From Beta vulgaris subsp. vulgaris (Eukaryota; Streptophyta; Magnoliopsida; Caryophyllales; Amaranthaceae): 64,000 nucleotides of DNA. The stretch is taken from assembly GCF_026745355.1 (NCBI RefSeq), contig NC_079209.1, forward strand, positions 37,231,077 through 37,295,076, in the 5' to 3' direction. Shown one piece after another: positions 39,759 through 51,973 of this stretch. The stretch's first letter is position 1; the number at the start of each line of letters is the position of its first letter. The translations under genes were made by a program, and so were the position numbers. Below the pieces are notes generated by a model that saw only the letters and a program-made list of their open reading frames with translations, had not been told where the DNA came from and made no database searches.

Positions 39759-42613
39759 TGTAATACCCCGAATTTTCAAAGATTATTTTATTACTTATTA
39801 AGATTTAATATTGTTTCCACTTAAAAATCATTTTATGATAATGAGATTTTATTAGTTAACTACGTTTATTAAAATAATGATTTTATTTAGTTTTGATTTA
39901 TTTAACAAGTTTCAATTAAATCATTTACTTGTTTTATTATTCATTTCATCATTTATTAATTTAACTCTTTACTTGGATTGTGGGAATCTTTGTTCAAGTT
40001 GTCCATCCATATACTTTTTTTAGCCCAAAAGAAAAGGTAAATTAAAAACCAAAAGAAAAAGTGAAAACAGTTTTCACCACCTTCTTCCCTCCTTCCTCTT
40101 CTTCTGATTCAGCAGTAAATGAGTTAAATGGGTCATCAATTTTCAAATTTTTGCCAGTAGAAAATTCAATTTTCCCAAATGCAATATCAGATTTAGGGGC
40201 AAATTTTCAAAGGCTAGACTCCGTAGCCCTCTCATATCTCACATCCACCATTAATGGCCTAACCAAGCTCCAATTTTCTGACCAACCTCCACTATAAATA
40301 CTGAACTCCACTCACTAAAATCCTCAAGCAAACAATCTCAAAAAAAAAGTTTGCTTCAATTCATCTCTCTGCCTCTTTAATTTCTGAATTTCGTTTTGAA
40401 AAGATAAAAATAATTTTTTTTTAAAACTCCAACCTCCCTGCTTCTCTGTTTCTCCTTCGAACCACCACCACCACCTTTTCACCACCACAAAAAAACCGTC
40501 TGAACCACCACCTGACCCGTCGCCGACCACCACCAGCTTCTCCTTCCCTTCGCACCTCCGTTGTCCTTCCTTCCTCTCTCGCGCGATGCCTCTGCTGTCG
40601 CGAGCGAACCACCGAGCCTTCTTTTTCGCGGCGCCTGAGTTTCGCCGGCGAATAGCCACACAACCAGCACCACCGAACTCCCTCATCATCTCCCCTGTTT
40701 TCGCCCCTCCCCTTGCCTCCCCTCTGTTTCGTTTCTCACATTTGAGAAATTGAAACTGAAAATTTCAAAAACTCCTTTTTCCTTTCTTTTGTTATTTGGT
40801 TAACTTTTATTTATTTTATCTTTTTACCTAGAACCCATAAACTTCCTAAACTAGCTACATTAATTAAGTTAGTGTATTTTGTTTAAGTTAATATTTTATA
40901 AACTTGATAATGTTTTCTAATCTGCTAAAATAAAATTAAGATGTATAATAAAGTTAGTTTTTATATTTAAAATAATTGTTTAAGTAATTCTTGTGAGTAC
41001 GTGAAACGATTTCTAAAATAATTTGAAAATCGTAAACCATAATTTATAAACTCTCTTAAGTTCATTGAGAATTTCTTTAAAGTTATTTGAATTATTTAAA
41101 TTGTTTATTTTATAAAAAAAGGGTTATTTAGGAACTAACTTAGTTCTTGTTAATATTTATTGTAGACTCCGATTTCGTAGACAAGGACTATCAAGAGCGC
41201 TAATACGTTCGTGAACTTAACATTGGGCACGCGTCACGAGGTAGTCTCTGATATCCATCTAAACATAGATCCCGTTAGCGTAAAACGAATTGATTACGTG
41301 ATTATGTGTTTATAAAATTTATAAGTATGGACTATAATTATGAGTTATCGATTTAATGTGGATTATGAATACGAATGACAAAATGAACAACGATTATGGA
41401 TTATGATTATGAATCATGACAATGGACGATGTACGATATGACAAAGAGGTTTACTATAACATTATTAAAATCGGTTAATGTCATCTAATAATGATATTAT
41501 TATTCTTACTATATTACTATGATTATTATTATTACTATTACTATTACTACTACTACTACTAATATTATTATTATTGTTATTATCATCGTCATTAATATTA
41601 CTATCGTTATTCTTATTATTACGATTATTATTTTTATTATTATTATTATGGGAATTTATGAAAATAAGAACTTGTGATAATGAAATGATTATGAATTTGA
41701 AGTGATAAATGAAATTAAGTGACGGTTGTGTTTGTAAAATGAGTTATTGAGATCTCTATGAATGGATTGAGATTATGATATGTTCACACTAAATTGAATA
41801 AGATGACGTAAATGTGTGTGTGATCTATGTGATGACTTAATTAAAAGATGTAAATCACGTAAAGTGAAATATCGGAGGAAAATGATGAACAGGTTGCCCT
41901 GTATGAGTGGTTCAGCGGCCCTTATAGGTTCTCTAGCTACTATGCTGATTATTCTGTTACTGTCTTCCTTCTATCTTGTTGTGATCCAAGTAAAAGGGGT
42001 GTGCACACTAGGGACTCTGTTATGGCCATTATGATTTTTCGTAGGGTTACAGGGGGTTTCCCGGCCTACTATGTTAAAGTAAGTGGTTACAGGGGATTGA
42101 CCCCGGCTTACTGGCGTTCTCTTTCCTCTCCTTGAATAACTATTAAATATTACTAATTATTATATATAGTGCTATGACTCCAAAACTAATAATCTACTAT
42201 TATAAAGTATTTTCAACATAAGTATTTTACGGGATGGAGTTGGAATTACCAGTTTTTCTCATTTTTGGGAGCTGTCTCTCTTGTCTCTTTTCAATGTATC
42301 TTGTGCAGGTGGGTGATCGACGGGGGAACAAAAGGGAGATCATTTAGAGTTGTCATCCACTTAGCATATGATTAGCTTCCGCTGAAACTCTGAACACTTA
42401 ATTAATTAGTAGTGTTTACTGAACAATTTACTTAGTTGTAAAATTTAATGAATGTGAGTTTAGTTTGTTTTAATTTAGCCTTGCATTTATTTCCAAGGAG
42501 ATAAGTGCGGCGGTAGCGACACGCGTCGAGTCGAACCCTCGTGGATTTATTTTCCCCCAAAACCCGACTCTTATCGAATGAAGAAGGGTTCGGGTCGGCG
42601 AGGGGGTGTTACA
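39759..42613 (+). repeat. Gypsy LTR1 (left outer), 2855 bp
   Basis: Starts TGTAATACCCCGAATTTTCA and ends GAGGGGGTGTTACA. TATAAATA at 40293-40300 is the likely U3 TATA box, with the transcript starting some 30 bp later. Compared with LTR2 and LTR3 it lacks about 20-30 bp near 40790 and differs around 42130-42170. It holds a short ACT/ATT tract (about 41532-41561). Confidence 0.93.
40293..40300 (+). promoter_or_regulatory. TATA box of LTR1
   Basis: TATAAATA in CCTCCACTATAAATACTGAA, same position in all three LTRs (48933 in LTR2, 57623 in LTR3). Confidence 0.7.
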
Positions 42614-42617
42614 GAAA

Positions 42618-42631
42618 TGGTATTAGAGCGG
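42618..42631 (+). other. Primer-binding site, first gypsy unit
   Basis: TGGTATTAGAGCGG, four bases after LTR1. It resembles the initiator Met-tRNA site TGGTATCAGAGC with one change. Confidence 0.8.
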
Positions 42632-42862
42632 AGTTAGATTAACTAGGGAAAGATTAAAATTGCTAATATAGAGATTAAGGAAAATGAATCAAATAGGTTT
42701 AAACCTAAAATTTATTTAGGAAGTCAAGATCATAAAATATTTAGGAGAAATGAATTAGAATTAAAATCTGACTTAAGGGTTTAGTAGGGGTACGAATGGG
42801 TTACGTGTGCATGCATGAAAGTACTCGTTAAAGGTACTTTTTAATTGTTCATATTTTATTAG

Positions 42863-43369
42863 ATGGCCAGGACACGTTTGACCGCCAGAAAATGCACCAG
42901 AACCCCACGTCAAGGACATTACCTTCTAAGAATGAGGGTAGGAGAGTCCATTTCAGCTTATATCTACCGGTTACGTTTAACCATGAAGTGTTATCACCTT
43001 AATGAAGGTCACGTGAATTCAGATTATCTCACGCCACCTAAACAAGCCGACGTGTTAATTCACACTCTCCCCAACGATGGCCCTTATGCCGGACTCAAGA
43101 ACGAATACTCTGATATTCTGAAGAATGGAAGGCCAAATTACGAACGATACACATGGAAAGGGAAGTGGTATTTCACATTGAGTTACCTGAAGAAACGAAT
43201 GCTTGATGCTAGAGCGAAGTGGCTTAATGACTACGCAACCTCCGATGATGATGAATCTGACTATAGTGACAATGAAGAAATAGAAAGAAGCCCTGCCCCA
43301 CCTATCGAAAGCCAGGGTGAAAACGAAAACGAGGATGAGGAAGAAGATTCGTCCGAATATGAAGAATAA
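42863..43369 (+). CDS. Extra ORF between primer site and gag, histone H3-like N-terminus
   Basis: An intact 168-residue frame starting 230 bp after the primer-binding site, on the element's coding strand. Residues 1-12, MARTRLTARKCT, equal the histone H3 N-terminus at 9 of 12 positions, including Ala-Arg-Lys around H3 Lys9; the PRQ that follows recalls H3 PRKQ. The middle (RVGESISAYIYRLRLTMKCY, VLIHTLPNDGPYAGLKNEYS) vaguely recalls copia-type Gag helices. The last 40 residues are strongly acidic (DDDESDYSDNEE, NEDEEEDSSEYEE). I know no family for it. The partner copy begins at 51554. It could also be a Gag-related or regulatory protein with an accidental N-terminal match. What I see is the sequence; the role is open. 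Confidence 0.6.
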   Translation: MARTRLTARKCTRTPRQGHYLLRMRVGESISAYIYRLRLTMKCYHLNEGHVNSDYLTPPKQADVLIHTLPNDGPYAGLKNEYSDILKNGRPNYERYTWKGKWYFTLSYLKKRMLDARAKWLNDYATSDDDESDYSDNEEIERSPAPPIESQGENENEDEEEDSSEYEE

Positions 43370-43740
43370 AACCTTAAAACCTAGCTACACTTAACCCTTA
43401 AGAATCTAAGAAAAATCATGGTAGACTTATTAACGTTAGTGTCAACTTATTTGCTTTGTGATGCTAGTATTTCTTAGCTATGAAAACTAAGATGACTTTT
43501 ATGTGATGAATGAAATGTGCATGACACTCTTCGAGTAAATGAACTGATGAACTTTTAGTATATGACCTGAGTGTACTGCGTGGAAGTGAATGAATTGAAT
43601 GAACCTTGGTTATGTATTTATGTGAATTAACCTTATTACTTAAGGATCAATATGAATGGTGGGAACACCAAAGTGAATACCGCATGTAGCTTATGCAATA
43701 CGTGTACACACGATCTAGAGCAAGGCGACAAGAAAACTAA
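43370..43740 (+). other. Spacer between extra ORF and gag, unit 1
   Basis: AT-rich leader-like sequence with repeated ATGAATGAA words; no coding supported. Confidence 0.5.
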
Positions 43741-44870
43741 ATGGCCGAAACTCCTGATCAAGTTGCAGCACGACTAAGGACTCTCGAGCAACTAGCTCAA
43801 AGCTTTGGCTTAGTTCTTCAAAACCAGCTCAACAACAACCACGATGGAGACGATCCGCAAGCCGCAATGGCGAAAAAGATTTCCAGTTTTGAAACCACCA
43901 ACCTTTGTGGGTAGAGAAGACCCATTACTTCTCGAAAATTGGATAAGAGATTTCGAAAAGATTTTCACGGCCACGGGTACGCCTGAGGCCCCGAAAGTAG
44001 ACCAAGCGACCTTTTTATTTGCACGAGGACGTTAATTGGTGGGAAAGTGTAGGACCAATCGTTAAAGCTCAAGAGAACTTTAATGGGAAGCGTTTAAGGT
44101 AGCTGATTAAGGCTCGATTCTTCCCCGAGCACATTCGTAGGCAGAAATACAATGAGTTTAGTAGGTTCAATCAGAGCTATAACATGAGTGTGCAAGAGTA
44201 CGCTCAGAAATTTAATGAGTATGCTCGCTTTTGCCCACTGTAGTTCCAGATGAGGGAACTAAAGCTCAGAAGTTTGAAGATGGACTTAAGTTTGATCTTC
44301 AGACTCGAATGGGAGGTAGTACCTCAACTACTTTCGCGGAGGCGTATGATAAGGCCTCAAACTTAGAGAGAATTCTATAGCGTGAAAGAGAAGTGCTAAG
44401 TAGGCATAAGAGAAAGGAACCTGCTAGCAACAACAACATTCAAGGGTACGACAAAAGGCCCAACAACAACAATGTTGGAAACAGCAACAACAATGGTGGA
44501 CGCTACAACAACCGCAACAATCAAAATTCTGGACAACAGGCCCAACAAGGAAATAGGATCCAAAGGAACTTTGTTTGCAAGAAGTGTGCCAAGAGCCATC
44601 CAGGATTCACTTGTCATGGTGAAAGGATCAAATGCTTCGAGTGTGGAGAAGTAGGTCACAAATCATTCAACTGTCCCAAGAAGCAAGCTCAAAATGGACC
44701 GAGTGCGAACAAAAGTAACAATGATAACATTGGAAGTGGAAACAGAATTCAAAACTTCAATAACAACCGCCCCAGTGGAGGAAAATGCCATCCAGAACAG
44801 AAACCACGACAACCGCCCCTTTGGAAGTGGAAATGGAAATTTCGGAAGGAATGACAATAGAGGCTACACC
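43741..44870 (+). pseudogene. gypsy Gag, unit 1, with frameshifts and a stop
   Basis: Starts MAETPDQVAARLRTLEQLAQ; a frameshift near 43885 separates it from the capsid region VLKPPTFVGREDPLLLENW. Further breaks lie near 44010-44040 and 44240, and an in-frame TAG at 44378-44380. The C-terminal part is Asn-rich and carries CKKCAKSHPGFTC and the CCHC knuckle CFECGEVGHKSFNC, which bind nucleic acid in Gag proteins. The TAG is also present in unit 2. Confidence 0.88.
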
Positions 44871-46830
44871 AGTGGACGAATTAATGTCATGAGCCGAGTC
44901 GAAGCTGACACTGATGCCAATGTTGTGACCGGTACTTTTCTCGTTAACTCAAAACCTGCTTATGCTCTTTGATTCAGGAGCATCTCATTCTTTCCTTTCT
45001 AGTACATTTGTTGATAAGTATCCCCTCGAGTCTACCCAGTCCTGTCGAGCCAATATAGCCATGCCCACATGTGAAACTGTTTCTTGTAAATCTCTCTTCC
45101 AAAATATCCCTGTAGTCATATAGCTGATACTAAATTACCGGCCGATCTTATCCTTTTCAACTTAAAAGATTTTGACGTTTTCTTGGGAATGGATTGGTTA
45201 GCTAAGTATAAAGCCAAAATCGAGTGTCATAACCAGAAAATATCTCTTAGAGGACCAAATGGAAATAGGATATCTTATAAAGGCATAACCTTCCAGCCTG
45301 ATGTTAAAATAATCTCTGCCCTGAACCTTCAAACCTGTCTTAGAAAAGGCTACCCAGTCTATCTATGCCAAGTAAGGAACGTAAGCATGGAAACCGAAGA
45401 GTTGACTCATATTCCGATTGTAAAGGAATTTCCGGAGGTATTTCCCGAAGAGTTACCTGGAATGCCGCATGTCAGAGAAGTGAACATCAAGATCGACTTA
45501 ACCCCGGGAGCAAGACCTATCTCTAAGGCTCCGTACCGAATGGCACCTGCAGAAATGCAAGAATTGAAGGTGCAGTTGGAGGAATTATTGGAAATAGGGT
45601 ACATTCGACCTAGTGTTTCGCCTTGGGGAGCTCGGGTACTGTTTGTTCGAAAGAAAGATGGATCTTTGAGATGTTGTATCGATTATAGGGAGTTGAATAA
45701 TGCCACGGTGAAGAATAATATCCCTTCAGAATCGAGGATTTGTTCGATCAACTTCAAGGTGCAGCAGTGTTTTCGAGGATCGATTTGAGATCGGGTTATC
45801 ACCAATTGCGAATTGCTGAAGAGGACATTCCGAAAACAGCCTTTCGTACGAGATATGGCCATTATGAGTTCACAGTCATGCCTTTTGGACTCACTAATGC
45901 GCCAGAGCTTTCATGGATCTCATGAATAGGACTTTTCAGTCATAACTAGACAAGTTCGTGATAGTATTCATTGACGATATATTGGTGTACTCGAAGGATA
46001 AAGAAGATCATGAGGCTCAGCTGAGGAAAGTATTGGAGATTCTTCGAGAAAAACAATTGTACGCCAAGTTCTCAAAGTGTGAATTTTGGTTGGAAAAAGT
46101 ATCATTTTTGGGTCATGTGATATCAAAGGAAGGCGTTTCGTAGACCATCGAAGATTCAAGCAGTGACTGATTGGCCTGAACCTAAGAACGTCACGAAATA
46201 AGGAGTTTCTTGGGTTTAGCGCGTATTACCGAAGATTCGTGAAAGATTTTCAAGAACGCCCAACCTCTCACAATCAGATGAAGAAAACAACAAAATTTCA
46301 TTGGGATGATAAGTGTGAGGAAGCATTTCAAGAGTTGAAGAAAAGACTTACAACAGCCCCGGTATTGACATTGCCCTCTGGAGTAGAAGGATTTGAAGTT
46401 TATAGTGATGCCTCGAAGAAAGGATTTGGGTGTGTTTTGATGCAACATGGCAAAGTAGTGGCCTATGCGTCGAGACAACTCAAACCGCATGAGCAAAATC
46501 ACCCTACTCATGACTTGGAGTTAGGACGATCGTGTTTGCGCTGAAAATTTGGAGACATTACTTGTATGGAGTGCAGTGTAAAGTCTATACAGATCATAAG
46601 AGTTTGAAGTATCTGTATACGCAAAAGGAGTTGAATATGAGGCAAAGACGTTGGCTAGAGCTTATGAACGACTATGATTTGAAAATAGTGTATCAAGAAG
46701 GAAAAGCGAACAAAGTAGCTGATGCGTTGAGTAGGAAGAGCGCTCATTCGCTAAACGTGCTGATTCTAGTAAATGATCTGTGTGAGGAGATCAAGAGATT
46801 GAATTTGGAAATAGTGAACCCGGTTATGTG
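44871..46830 (+). pseudogene. gypsy protease, reverse transcriptase, RNase H, unit 1
   Basis: Protease motif LFDSGASHSFLSS near 44970, after a frameshift (44960s). Then [16 protein letters not shown], reverse transcriptase segments [54 protein letters not shown] and [10 protein letters not shown] (catalytic Asp pair, near 45972), and RNase [18 protein letters not shown] and [14 protein letters not shown]. Frame breaks near 45720, 45905, 46140, 46200 and 46525; the stop TAA at 45943-45945 is shared with unit 2. Confidence 0.9.
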
Positions 46831-48293
46831 AAAGCTCAATTGAATGCTCTTACTGTTGGACCGGACATATGAGGAGATTCAGGAGAAGACAAGCTGCCGA
46901 AAGTCTAAGCAAGTTATTAAGAGATGAAAGAAAGTGGTCAAGCACCAGAGTTCGAGATCGACGACAATGGCGTTGCAAAGTATAAAGCAGAGATTGTGTT
47001 CCACAAGACGAGGAACTCAAGACGAGAATCCTAAGGGAAGCTCATAGTTCGCCGTATTCTATACATCCAGGAGGAGATAAGCTATATAAGGATTTGAAGA
47101 AGCACTTTTGGTGGCCTAGGATGAAGCAAGAAGTAGCCGACTTCGTGGCAAAATGTTTAACCTGCCAGAAGGTGAAAATACAACATATGAAGCCTGGAGG
47201 AAAATTGCAACCGTTGGAAGTGCCAGGATGGAAATGGGAATCTATCTCTATGGATTTCATCATGGGATTACCGAATACAGGTCTGGAAAGAATGCAATAT
47301 GGTAATAGTGGATCGTTTGACAAAACGGCAAGATTCGTGGCAATGAAGGATACTTGGTCGTTGAAGAATTGCGATGTTACTTAATGAGGTAGTTAGGCTA
47401 CATGGTGTTCCGAAGGACATCTTTCGGATAGGGATCGAGATTCTTATCTAAGTTCTGGAAACAGCTTCAAACGCCGTGGGTACACTATGAAATTCAGCAC
47501 AACTTTTCACCCAGCAACAGATGGTCAAACAGAGAAAACTACAACCTTGGGGAATGTTGAGAGCATGCGTGATGGATTTGGAGGATATTGGGATGATCAT
47601 TTGATGTACATTGAGTTTTCATACAACAACATTATCACTCGAGCATAAGGAATGGCACCTTATGAGGCAGTTGTATGGACGAAATGTAGGAGTCCATATT
47701 TGGAGCGATGTGAACGATCGTTGAATTTAGGATCGGAGATGATAGAAGAGACTACAACAAGGTGAAGTTGATTCAAGACGCATGAAAGCAGCTCAAGGAT
47801 CGACAAAAATCGTATGCGATCAAAGGAGAGAGATTTGGAGTTTGCAATTGGAGAGAAAGTGTTGCTAAAAGTTTCACCAACCAAGGAGTAATGAGGTTCG
47901 GTAGGAAAGGAAAGCTAAGTCCTCGTTATATTGGACCTTATGAGGTATGAGAGAATTGGACAAGTGGCTTATAGGTTACCTTACCTACAATTTAGCCAAA
48001 GTTCATAATGTTTTTCATGTGTCTCAACTTCGTAAATACATCTCTGACCCCTCCCTGTTATCCAACCTGAAACCATTGACTAATGAACCCTCACTTTTGA
48101 ATAGCATCTTGTTAGAATCCTTGATTCCAAGACGAGAAATACCCGAAACAAAGCAATAAAGTTAGTCAAAGTTTTATGGTCTAATCATCAAACCGAGGAA
48201 GCAACTTGGGAAACAGAAGACGACATGAGAAAGCGTTATCCTGAACTCTTTTCTGAGGTACGATTATTGAGTTTTGGGGGACAAACTCCTTAA
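46831..48293 (+). pseudogene. gypsy integrase and chromodomain, unit 1
   Basis: The HHCC zinc region (KHFWWPRMKQEVADFVAKCL, TCQKVKIQH) is readable, then the core around MDFIMGLPN, after which small deletions break the frame every 50-100 bp (47280-47960). The end reads KVLWSNHQTEEATWETEDDM, a chromodomain, closing at TAA 48291-48293. This stretch is the most damaged part of either unit. Confidence 0.85.
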
Positions 48294-48386
48294 GGGGGAC
48301 CGAATGTAATACTAACAAAGCGCAAAGATAATGTTTCGTTAATATTAAACATCTAACTTTAAAGTTCGAGGATGAACTTTATTTTT

Positions 48387-48399
48387 AAGGAGGAGTAGA
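48387..48399 (+). other. Polypurine tract, unit 1
   Basis: AAGGAGGAGTAGA directly before LTR2, the expected plus-strand primer site. Confidence 0.75.
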
Positions 48400-51304
48400 T
48401 GTAATACCCCGAATTTTCAAAGATATTATTATTACTTTATTAAGATTTAATATTATTTCCACTTAAAAATATTTTATGATAATGAGATTTTAATTGTTAA
48501 CTACGTTTATTAAAATAATGATTTCATTTAGTTTTGATTTATTTAACAGTTTCAATTAAATCATTTACTTGTTTTATTATTCATTTCATCATTTATTAAT
48601 TAAACTCTTTACTTGGGTTGTGGGAATCTTTGTTCAAGTTGTCCATCCATATACTTTTTTTTAACCCAAAAGAAAAGGTAAATTAAAAACCAAAACAAAA
48701 AGTGAAAACAGTTTTCACCACGTTCCTCCCTCCTTCCTCTTCTTCTGATTAGCAGTAAATGAGTTAAATGGGTCATCAATTTTCAACTTTTTGTCAGTAG
48801 AAATTCAATTTTCCCAACCACAATATCAGATTTAGGGGTAAATTTTCAAAGGCTAGACTCTATAGCCCTCTCATCTCTCACATCCACCATTAATGGCCTT
48901 AACCAAGCTCCGATTTTTTGACCAACCTCCACTATAAATACTGAACTCCACTCACTAAAATCCTCAAGCAAACAATCTCAAAAAAAAAGGTTTGCTTCAA
49001 TTCATCTCTCTCCCTCTTTAATTTCTGAATTTCGTTTTGAAAAGATAAAAATAATTTTTTTGTTTTAAACTCCAACCTCCCCGCTTCTCTGTTTCTCCTT
49101 CGAACAACCACCACCTTTTCACCACCACAACAAAACCGCCTGAACCACCACCTGACCCATCGCCGACCACCACCAGCTTCTCTTTCCCTTCGCACCTCCG
49201 TCGTCCTTCCTTCCTCTCTCGCGCGACGCCTTTGCTGTCGCGACCGAACCACCGAGCCTTCTTTTTTGCGGCGCCTGAGTTTCGCCGGCGAATTGCCACA
49301 CAACCAGCACCACCGAACTCCCTCTTCATCTCCCCTGTTTTTTCCCCCCCTCTTGCCTCCCCTCTGTTTCGTTTCTCATGTTTAAGAAACTGAAACTGAA
49401 AATTTCAAAAACTCCTTTTTCCTTTCTTTTGTTATATTAAGTTTTACTTGTTTTATTTGGTTTCCTTTTATTTATTTTATCTTTTTAACTAGAACCCATA
49501 AACTTCCTAAACTAGCTAAATTAATTAAGTTAGTGTATTTTTTTTAAGTTAATCTTTTATAAAATTGATAATGTTTTCTAATTTGCTAAAATAAAATTAA
49601 GATGTATAATAAAGTTAGTTTTAATATTTAAAATAATTGTTTAAGTAATTTTTGTGAGTACTTAAAACGATTTCTAAAATAATTTGAAAACCGTAAACCA
49701 TAATTTATAAACTCTCTTAAGTTCATTAAAAATTTCTTTAAAGTTATTTGAATTATTTAAATTGTTTATTTTATAAAAAGGGGTTATTTAGGAACTAACT
49801 TAGATCTCGTTAATATTTATTGTAGACTCCGATTACGTAGACAAGGACTATCAAGAGCGCTAATACGTTCGTGAACTTAACTTTGGGCACGCGTCATGAG
49901 GTAATCTCCGATGTCCATCTAAACATAGATCCCGTTAGCGTAAAACGAATTGATTACGTGATTATGTGTTTATAAAATTTATAAGTATGGACTATAATTA
50001 TGAGTTATCGATTTAATGTGGATTATGAATACGAATGACAAAATGAACAACGATTATGGATTATGATTATGAATCATGACAATGGACGATGTACGATATG
50101 ACAAAGAGGTTTACTATAACATTATTAAAATCGGTTAATGTCATCTAATAATGATATTATTATTCTTACTATATTACTATGATTATTATCATGATTATTA
50201 TTATTACTATTACTATTACTACTACTACTACTAATATTATTATTATTGTTATTATCATCGTCACTAATATTACTATCGTTATTCTGATTATTACGATTAT
50301 TATTTTTATTATTATTATTATGGGAATTTATGAAAATAAGAACTTGTGATAATGAAATGATTATGAATTTGAAGTGATAAATGAAATTAAGTGACGGTTG
50401 TGTTTGTAAAAGAGTTATTGAGATCTCTATGAATGGATTGAGATTATGATATGTTCACACTAAATTGAATAAGATGACGTAAATGTGTGTGTGATCTATG
50501 TGATGACTTAATTAAAAGATGTAAATCACGTAAAGTGAAATATCGGAGGGAAATGATGAACAGGTTGCCCTGTATGAGTGGTTCAGCGGCCCATATAGGT
50601 TCTCTAGCTACTATGCTGATTATTCTGTTACTGTCTTCCTTCTATCTTGTTGTGATCCAAGTAGAAGGGGTGTGCACACTAGGGACTCTGTTATGGCCAT
50701 TATGATTTTTCGTAGGTGGTTACAGGGGGTTTCCCCGGCCTACTATGTTAAAGTAAGTGGTTACAGGGGATTGACCCCGGCTTACTGGCGTTCTCTTTCC
50801 TCTCCTTGAATAACTGGATTAATTGAACTAATGATGTGTATATATATATGTGTGTATATGTGCTATGACTTCCAAAACTAATAATCTACTATTTTATAAA
50901 GTATTTTCAACTTAAGTATTTTACGGGATGGAGTTGGAATTCCAGTTTTTCTGATTTTTGGGAGCTTCGTCTCTCTTGTCTCTTTTCAATGTATTTGTGC
51001 AGGTGGGTGATCGAGCGGGGAACAAAAGGGAGATCATTTAGAGTTGTCATCCACTTAGCATATGATTAGCTTCCGCTGAAACTCTGAACACTTAATTAAT
51101 TAGTAGTGTTTAATGAAACAATTTACTTAGTTGTAAATTAATGAAATTGAGTTTAGTTTGTTTTAATTTAGCCTTGCATTTATTTCCAAGGAGATAAGTG
51201 CGGCGGTAGCGCCACGTCGAGTCGAACCCTCGTGGATTTATTTTCCCCCAAAACCCGAGTCTTATCGAATGAAGAAGGGTTCGGGTCGGCGAGGGGGTGT
51301 TACA
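48400..51304 (+). repeat. Gypsy LTR2 (middle, shared), 2905 bp
   Basis: Same ends as LTR1. It serves as the 3' LTR of unit 1 and the 5' LTR of unit 2. No target duplication flanks it. Its 5' half follows LTR3 at many positions where LTR1 differs (for example CCCAACCACAATATC, TTTGTCAGTAG, CTTAGATCTCG). Confidence 0.93.
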
Positions 51305-51308
51305 AAAA

Positions 51309-51322
51309 TGGTATTAGAGCGG
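51309..51322 (+). other. Primer-binding site, second gypsy unit
   Basis: TGGTATTAGAGCGG, as in unit 1. Confidence 0.8.
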
Positions 51323-51553
51323 AGTTAGATTAACTAGGGAAAGATTAAAATTGTTAATATAGAGATTAAGGAAAATGAATCAAATAGGTTTAAACCTAAA
51401 ATTTATTTAGGAAGTCAAGATCATAAAATATTTAGGAGAAATGAATTAGGATTAAAATCTGACTTAAGGGTTTAGTAGGGGTACGAATGGGTTACGTGTG
51501 CATGCATGAAAGTACTCGTTAAAGGTACTTATTAATTGTTCATATTTTATTAG

Positions 51554-51973
51554 ATGGTCAGGACACGTTTGACCGCCAGGAAATGCACCAGAACCCCACG
51601 TCAAGGACCTTACCTTCTAAGAATGAGGGTAGGAGAGTCCATTTCAGCTTATATCTACCGGTTACGTTTAACCATGAAGTGTTATCACCTTAATGAAGGT
51701 CACGGGAATTCAGATTATCTCACGCCACCTAAACAAGCCGACGTGTTAATTCACACTCTCCCCAACGATGGCCCTTATGCCGGACTCAAGAACGAATACT
51801 CTGATATTATGAAGAATGGAAGGCCAAACTACGAACGATACACATGGAAAGGGAAGTGGTATCTCACATTGAGTTACCTGAAGAAACGAATGCTTGATGC
51901 TAGAGCGAAGTGGCTTAATGACTACGCAACCTCCGATGATGATGAACTGACTATAGTGACAATGAAGAAATAG
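51554..51973 (+). pseudogene. Extra ORF with H3-like N-terminus, unit 2, truncated
   Basis: Same protein as at 42863, starting MVRTRLTARKCTRTPRQG. A one-base loss near 51948 shifts the frame inside the acidic tail and stops it at 139 codons; the following acidic-coding sequence (to about 52060) has further single-base losses. Against unit 1 I count five amino-acid changes and two silent ones before the break, so these two copies give no sign of purifying selection. Confidence 0.65.

Noticed and set aside
40324..40689. Antisense open frames in the LTRs (also 49018-49329 and 57692-58018)
   Set aside because: Translation of a low-complexity CCACCACC-rich LTR segment; different frame structure among the three LTRs.
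41816..42034. 72-codon frame with a hydrophobic segment, open in all three LTRs (also 50487-50705 and about 59915-60103)
   Set aside because: Differences between the three copies are mostly amino-acid changing and the start is lost in LTR3, so no sign of coding constraint.
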